A DNA stretch of 64,000 bases from Novilysobacter antarcticus (lineage in GTDB: Bacteria; Pseudomonadota; Gammaproteobacteria; Xanthomonadales; Xanthomonadaceae), in assembly GCF_019802285.1 (NCBI RefSeq), contig NZ_JAIEUJ010000001.1:744001-808000 (forward strand). Direction: 5' to 3'. A program made the position numbers and the translations under genes. The stretch's first letter is position 1. Each line of letters opens with the position of its first letter. The notes beneath the pieces were generated by a model. The model was not told the origin of the DNA. It saw only the letters and a program-made list of their open reading frames with translations, and ran no database searches. Shown piece after piece: positions 59,450 through 64,000 of the stretch.

Positions 59450-60118
59450 TCACGATGGCGGAGCGACCGGTAAATGCCAGTCATAACGGATCGCCATGTA
59501 GCGCAAACCGAAGCACACCGCCGCGGAGGCCGCCATGACCGGAACGGCGGGCAACTCCAGGGCGACGCCAATCACGACCACGATCGCACCGAGCATCGCC
59601 GCAATCGCATACAGATCCGACTGGAACACAACGGGCGTGCGCGCAACCAGGACGTCGCGGACGATACCGCCGCCAATCCCGCTGAGCATTCCCAGCAGGA
59701 CTGCGCCAACCGGTCCAAGCCCGTGGTCGAGCGCTTTCAAGGTGCCGATTACGGCAAACAGCGCGAGGCCGGCGGCATCGAATAGCCGCACCGGGTTGCG
59801 CAGCCGCTCGATATCGCCGTAGCGGTAAAAAGTAATGATGCCGGCCAGGCAGCTGACGGCCAGGTAGTGCCAGTTGGCCAGCGCCACCGGTGGGGTGGCG
59901 CCGATCATCAGGTCGCGGGTGATGCCGCCGGCGGTCGCGGCCGCGAACGAAAGCACCAGCACGCCAAAAATATCCAAACGGTTGCGGACACCCACGGTTG
60001 CCCCGCTGATGGCAAAGGCGAACGTACCGATCAGGTCGATCGTGGTGATGATCGTATTGAGCGCCAATTCACGGTCACTGGGAAAACGGGCAAACAGGAT
60101 GCCACGCGCCACGCACAT
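59450..60118 (-). CDS. TRIC-type cation channel family protein (YadS/UPF0126-like)
   Basis: The 222-residue protein has seven predicted helices in two related halves. The conserved stretches FAFAISGATVGVRNRLDIFG and TAGGITRDLMIGATPP in the first half correspond to GLALFAVIGTLKAL and SGIGGGIVRDVLVARTP in the second, the two-repeat pattern of prokaryotic TRIC/UPF0126 channels. GGxxRD motifs mark the pore helices. It may pass glycine or monovalent cations. The ATG at 60118 adds about 20 residues before the first helix; a TTG start near LNTIITTID is possible. Confidence 0.9.
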   Translation of the reverse strand: MCVARGILFARFPSDRELALNTIITTIDLIGTFAFAISGATVGVRNRLDIFGVLVLSFAAATAGGITRDLMIGATPPVALANWHYLAVSCLAGIITFYRYGDIERLRNPVRLFDAAGLALFAVIGTLKALDHGLGPVGAVLLGMLSGIGGGIVRDVLVARTPVVFQSDLYAIAAMLGAIVVVIGVALELPAVPVMAASAAVCFGLRYMAIRYDWHLPVAPPS

Positions 60119-60220
60119 TGGCGCGGGAGCGTCTGGCCTCCGGCGCGGACTTGCGGCCGGCACGGCGCTTCCCCTAGCCTGCGTGTCCCGCCTTCCGGCG
60201 CCCCCAGTTTGAGAGTTCCG

Positions 60221-60688
60221 ATGGAAATTGCCGACCGCCGCGTTGCGACGGTGCACTACACGCTGACCGTCGACGACGGCACGCTGGTCCATTCGTCCTA
60301 CGCGGCGGAGCCGTTGGTCTATCTGCATGGCGCCGGAAAGCTCATGCCCGGGCTGGAGAAAGCGCTGGCGGGCAAGAAGCCGGGAGATCGACTGAAGGCC
60401 GTGGTACCGCCCGAGGAAGGTTATGGTCGACGCCACGAGCAGCTGGTCCAGGCCGTTCCCCTGTCCGCATTCGAGGATGTGTCCATGGTCAAGCCGGGCG
60501 CAAAGTTCCTCACTGAGACGGCGCAGGGCCCCGTACTTGCAACGATGATGAGAGTCGAAGGGGACCGGATCACCGTTGATGGGAACCACGAACTGTCCGG
60601 CAAGACCCTGCACTTCGACCTGCGCGTGGTCAGCGTCCGCGAAGCGACACTGGGAGAGCTGACCACGGGTGAGGTCAGCAACGACTGA
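60221..60688 (+). CDS. FKBP-type peptidyl-prolyl isomerase, SlyD-like
   Basis: The 155-residue protein has the FKBP domain with VVTVHYTL-like VATVHYTLTVDDGTLV, PLVYLHGAGKLMPGLEKALAGKKPGD (in part), PPEEGYGRRHEQLVQAVPLSAF around the IF-loop, and VDGNHELSGKTLHFDLRVV, which closely follow SlyD. The His/Cys-rich metal-binding tail of E. coli SlyD is missing; the protein ends GELTTGEVSND. It would act as a cytoplasmic prolyl isomerase and chaperone. ATG 60221; an open upstream extension is shadow of the TRIC gene. Confidence 0.9.
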   Translation: MEIADRRVATVHYTLTVDDGTLVHSSYAAEPLVYLHGAGKLMPGLEKALAGKKPGDRLKAVVPPEEGYGRRHEQLVQAVPLSAFEDVSMVKPGAKFLTETAQGPVLATMMRVEGDRITVDGNHELSGKTLHFDLRVVSVREATLGELTTGEVSND

Positions 60689-60690
60689 GC

Positions 60691-60930
60691 TCAGCCTGCT
60701 GAGCGGCCCGGATTGCGATCCTGCCAGGCAGCAAGCAGCTCCCGGTAGTGCCGGACCTCATCTGCATAGACATCGTGGACGCAACTGTCGCATCCGCTGT
60801 CGCAACACTCCATGGGAAGCGGGCGCTCAGGCTCCACAGGCCGTGGATCGTCCACGGTAGCGGGTTGGGGAAGCGGCAACAGTTCGAGCGGTCGGTCGGA
60901 TTGGGTAGGCGGTTTGCTCACAGCAGCCAT
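60691..60930 (-). CDS. Oxidoreductase-like domain protein, Cys-rich
   Basis: The 79-residue protein has a Pro-rich N-terminal half and the motif PLPMECCDSGCDSCVHDVYADEV, whose four Cys match the Oxidored-like (PF09791) family seen at the N-terminus of some eukaryotic reductases. The cysteines could bind a metal or cluster. The start overlaps the stop of the ClsC-like gene by 13 bases, so it is the second gene of an operon, and it ends two bases from the slyD-like gene. Confidence 0.8.
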   Translation of the reverse strand: MAAVSKPPTQSDRPLELLPLPQPATVDDPRPVEPERPLPMECCDSGCDSCVHDVYADEVRHYRELLAAWQDRNPGRSAG

Positions 60931-62483
60931 TCTATCGGCAGCGCTTCCATGACCCTGACCGCCGCGTTCAGCAAGAACCCGTTACCCGGCTCTTCCTTCA
61001 GAACACGCTCGCCACCTTCCACCGCGCCCTCCTCCACCCACTCCAGCTTGCCGTCCGTTCCCCGCCGCACCAGGTACGCACTATCGGGCACCAGGTCCTT
61101 GAACGTATTGGCAATGCCCGACGCGATCGCGGTGCTCTCGACCACCAACCCCATTTCGGTATTGAGGTTGGCGGAGCGCGGGTCGAAATTGAACGAGCCA
61201 ATGAATGCGCGGCGACGATCGGCAGCGAACACCTTCGCGTGCAGGCTCGACGCCGAGCTTCCGGTGAGCTTGCGCCGCACCGTCGGCACATCGGCCGTTT
61301 CCGGCTTCATCTCGTAAAGGGTGATACCCGCATCCAACAGAGGCTTGCGCCGTTTGGCGTAGCCGGCGTGGACCGCCGTTACGTCGGTCGCGGCAAGCGA
61401 GTTGGTCAACACCGTCACCTGCACGCCCTGTTTTGCCAGGCCAGCCAGATAGTCGACACCGAACGCGGTGGGCACAAAGTACGGCGAGACAATCTGCAAC
61501 TCGGCATCCGGAGTACCGATGACCTGCTGCAGACGCTCCGACAGCAGGCTCTCGCGCGGCGCCTTTCCAAGGCCCTTGGCCGGATCATCGCTGAGCAGCT
61601 CTACCTCGACCCACTCCAGGCCCAGGTCACCGGACGCCAAAGCCTGCAGATACGGCGATTCATCCAGCGCACGAAGGTAGGCACGCGCGGCGGGATTCCG
61701 CTCCACCACCGAGGCGGCCGCCTCCAGCGCCGCCAGCGCACCCTCGGGCGCGGCGGGCACCAGGCCCTGAAGCCGGTAGGAGGACTCGCTTGCCCAGTAA
61801 AGATCGAAATCGCGGGACACCTCATCGACGATCGGCCCCACCGCCAGCACATCCAGATCGACGAAGAGCACGCCATCGCCGGCATCGAAATACTCGTCAC
61901 CGACGTTTCGCCCGCCCATGATCGTGGCCTGGTTGTCGGCGGTGAAGGACTTGTTGTGCATGCGCCTGTTCACGCGCGGGAAATCGGTGATGTAATCCAG
62001 CCAGCGCCAGTTTCGGTGCGGGAAGGGGTTGAACAGCCGCACCTCGATCAGAGGATGGGTATCCAGCGTCGCCAGCAGCGGATCGAGCCCGGCGGTATTG
62101 TTGTCGTCCAGCAGCAACCGCACCCGAACGCCGCGATCCGCCGCGCGGTGCAACGCCTCGAACAGCAGCGTCCCGGACATGTCGCCACGCCAGATGTAGT
62201 ACTGAACGTCCAGGGTCCGCTGCGCGCTTTCCGCCAGGGCGACCCGCGCGGCGAACGCATCGTCCCCTCTCGCCAGTGGCAATACGCCTGACAGCCCGGG
62301 GTGGGCCCGGGCAAACGGCTGGACGGCCCGAGCCAGGAGCGTGTCGGCGGTATGTGTCAGCCGGGTGGATTCGGATCGGCCCTCCTGCGACGGGAGGCGC
62401 GAGCTAATCGCCAGGGCCACGGCGAGCAGCACCAGGATGGCCAAGATCGTCGGCCACCTGAGGACGTGTTTTTTTGCGGTCAT
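60918..62483 (-). CDS. Phospholipase D/cardiolipin synthase, ClsC-like
   Basis: The 521-residue protein has an N-terminal membrane helix (about 9-28) and two HKD motifs, HNKSFTADNQATIMGGRN near residue 175 and HAKVFAADRRRAFIGSFN near residue 420, with DVQYYIWRGDMSG before the first. Layout and length resemble E. coli ClsC (YmdC), which makes cardiolipin from phosphatidylglycerol and phosphatidylethanolamine and partners YmdB. No ymdB-like gene is adjacent. The catalytic part would face the periplasm if the N-terminal helix is an uncleaved anchor. Confidence 0.9.
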   Translation of the reverse strand: MTAKKHVLRWPTILAILVLLAVALAISSRLPSQEGRSESTRLTHTADTLLARAVQPFARAHPGLSGVLPLARGDDAFAARVALAESAQRTLDVQYYIWRGDMSGTLLFEALHRAADRGVRVRLLLDDNNTAGLDPLLATLDTHPLIEVRLFNPFPHRNWRWLDYITDFPRVNRRMHNKSFTADNQATIMGGRNVGDEYFDAGDGVLFVDLDVLAVGPIVDEVSRDFDLYWASESSYRLQGLVPAAPEGALAALEAAASVVERNPAARAYLRALDESPYLQALASGDLGLEWVEVELLSDDPAKGLGKAPRESLLSERLQQVIGTPDAELQIVSPYFVPTAFGVDYLAGLAKQGVQVTVLTNSLAATDVTAVHAGYAKRRKPLLDAGITLYEMKPETADVPTVRRKLTGSSASSLHAKVFAADRRRAFIGSFNFDPRSANLNTEMGLVVESTAIASGIANTFKDLVPDSAYLVRRGTDGKLEWVEEGAVEGGERVLKEEPGNGFLLNAAVRVMEALPIEWLL

Positions 62484-62531
62484 GACCTCGTATTCTAGAA
62501 CGTCCTGTGCGCTGCCAAGGACCCTTCCGGC

Positions 62532-64000
62532 TCACTCCGCCATCAATTGCATGATGGCCGGAACCGGCGCGTTGCCATAGCTCAGGAAGCGGTTGTGGAA
62601 CGTATTCAGATCGAAGTCGGCACCCAGCCGTTGCTTCTGCTGCTCCCGGAAGTCGTAGATCTCCGCGTAGCCGGTGAAATACGAGGTCAGCTGCACCTGT
62701 GACAGGCGCACCCGACGCCACTTGTTGACCGCCTCGGTCTCCTCCTGGAAGGCCTCGCGGCGCAACAGGTCCAGCGCCTTCTCCTCGGACAGTCCCTGCA
62801 CATGCACCTCGTAGTCCAGGATCGCGTTGGTGACCACGCGCAGGTTCCACTTGCCGTACATCAGCCACATCTCCGGCGCCTGCTCGCCCCACCCGGCCTC
62901 CAGCATCATCCGCTCGGCGTAGACCGCCCAACCCTCAATCATCGCGCCGTTGCCGACCAGGCTTTTGACCAGGCTCGGGCTCTTGTTGGCGTGCAACAGC
63001 TGGGTGTAATGCCCCGGGATCGCCTCATGGATATTGAGTATCTGCAACACCCAATGGTTGTACTCGCGCAGGAAGCTCTCGGCCTGCTCGGCGCTGTAGT
63101 CATCCAGCGGGCTGACGTTGTAATAGGTGTTGGCGGTCGGGTTGAACGGACCCGGCGCGCTGACCGAGGCACCTGCGCCACCGCCGCGCATGTATTCGGG
63201 CGTCTCGCGGACCACCAGCGGCCGGCTGGCGTCCTGGTCGAGCAGGTCGTGCTCGCGGACGAAGTCCGCCAGCAGCGGAATCTGCCGCTTGATCTCGTCG
63301 AAAAACTGGTCGCGCGCGACGTGCTGGGTGGAAAGTTTGTCGATCATCATGCCGATCCGCTCCAGCCGGTCGTCGGGCATCGCGGTACCGGCGAAATACT
63401 TCGGCCAGAGCTCCACGGTGATCTTGTCCATCTGCTCGTGCAGGCGGTTTTTCTCGTCCACCGCACGCTGATGCAGCTGGGATGCGGTGAAGTGCGACTG
63501 GATGTCGTAGGCGAACTTCGCCTCATATTGCTCGGCGCCGATGCGGAAGCTGCGGGCGTTGCCGGAGGCGACCTGCTCGGCCTGCACCCCTTCCAGCCAG
63601 CTCGTCCACTCGCCTATGGCAGCGCGGGCGGCATCGATGCGCGCGTTGAAAGTCGCCTTGTCCGCGGAGTCCAGGCCGGACTCGGCGATCTGCTTGCGTA
63701 GCGCGTCACCGAGCACGCTGAGCGAGCCGCGGCCCTGAACGATCGCGAGCTCGACGTGCTCCGCGGTCGGGTCGACGATATTGGCCCGCGCGGCGGCGTA
63801 GTACTCCGGCACGTGCTCCAGCCGCGCCATCACAGTACGCAGGCGCTCGTCCTCCTCCGCGTAAGGGGTATTGAGGAGCAGGCCGATGGGACCGGCGATG
63901 TTGTAGCGCGAGGGATTCCACTCCCAGTCGCGGAACGTTTCCTGATACCAGATGCTGGCCTCGTAACGGTTCTTCAGCAGCATGTGGTCGATGCTCTCGG
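62532..64000 (-). CDS. DUF885 family protein (partial)
   Basis: The gene runs in from beyond base 64000; 489 codons are visible and the 5' end is missing. The product carries HEAIPGHYTQLLHA, an HExxxGH-like motif, and EGWAVYAERMMLEAG, which together are typical of DUF885 proteins and suggest a zinc metallopeptidase. Further landmarks are NYYNVSPL-like YYNVSPLDDYSAEQ, and QLTSYFTGYAEIYDFREQQKQ near the C-terminus. Most family members in this group have a signal peptide and act in the periplasm; the N-terminus is out of view. The stop is 48 bases before the ClsC-like gene on the same strand. Confidence 0.9.
   Translation of the reverse strand, partial: ESIDHMLLKNRYEASIWYQETFRDWEWNPSRYNIAGPIGLLLNTPYAEEDERLRTVMARLEHVPEYYAAARANIVDPTAEHVELAIVQGRGSLSVLGDALRKQIAESGLDSADKATFNARIDAARAAIGEWTSWLEGVQAEQVASGNARSFRIGAEQYEAKFAYDIQSHFTASQLHQRAVDEKNRLHEQMDKITVELWPKYFAGTAMPDDRLERIGMMIDKLSTQHVARDQFFDEIKRQIPLLADFVREHDLLDQDASRPLVVRETPEYMRGGGAGASVSAPGPFNPTANTYYNVSPLDDYSAEQAESFLREYNHWVLQILNIHEAIPGHYTQLLHANKSPSLVKSLVGNGAMIEGWAVYAERMMLEAGWGEQAPEMWLMYGKWNLRVVTNAILDYEVHVQGLSEEKALDLLRREAFQEETEAVNKWRRVRLSQVQLTSYFTGYAEIYDFREQQKQRLGADFDLNTFHNRFLSYGNAPVPAIMQLMAE

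Overview
The window is chromosomal DNA from a high-GC gammaproteobacterium. I see no insertion sequence, phage gene, integrase, CRISPR array or plasmid function. The mix of DUF1249, DUF2058, PpsR/PpsA, guaBA-tadA, a QseBC-like pair, an N-terminal rhodanese-MoeB fusion and a DUF6164 protein suggests the Xanthomonadaceae/Lysobacteraceae (Lysobacter, Luteimonas or Stenotrophomonas-like). That placement is inferred from gene content, not from a marker gene.

1-16.9 kb, repair and efflux. The 5' part of ligD and an FmdE-like gene are followed by a complete tripartite ABC exporter on the minus strand (TetR regulator, HlyD adaptor, double ATPase, two ABC-2 permeases, NodT outer membrane factor, small methyltransferase). 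It runs away from a heavy-metal RND operon on the plus strand (CzcB-like, CzcA/CusA-like, DUF3240, TolC-like). A long palindrome, the likely TetR operator, lies between them. A Rieske/FAD reductase converges on the RND operon.

17-33.4 kb, glucan and pentose phosphate genes. A 1310-residue GH94 protein is divergent from a PF10091-type glucanase, a disulfide oxidoreductase and a GntZ-type 6-phosphogluconate dehydrogenase. Facing them is the tight operon zwf-tal-pgi-pgm-tkt. Together the set could turn a beta-1,2-glucan into glucose 1-phosphate and run it round an oxidative pentose phosphate cycle to make NADPH. This is the most unusual grouping in the window. The GH94 and PF10091 proteins resemble a cyclic beta-1,2-glucan synthase cut in two and lacking its glycosyltransferase.

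33.4-45.5 kb, envelope and redox. Lipid A phosphoethanolamine transferase and a PAP2 protein are divergent from a two-component system whose kinase has a degenerate ATPase domain. A QseBC-like pair is then divergent from a flavin electron-transfer set: a PepSY protein, a DUF2271 protein with a flavinylation-type motif, a membrane PepSY/flavodoxin/FNR reductase, ApbE and a thioredoxin reductase-like enzyme.

45.5-64 kb, housekeeping. There is a Lys/Ser-rich 45-residue protein with its own ribosome binding site and terminator, tRNA-Ala(GGC) and tRNA-Glu(TTC) with a recognisable promoter, DUF1249, divergent ppsR/ppsA, orn, guaB-guaA-tadA, folD, moeB, several small conserved genes, a TRIC-type channel, an SlyD-like isomerase, a ClsC-like phospholipase D and the 3' part of a DUF885 protein.
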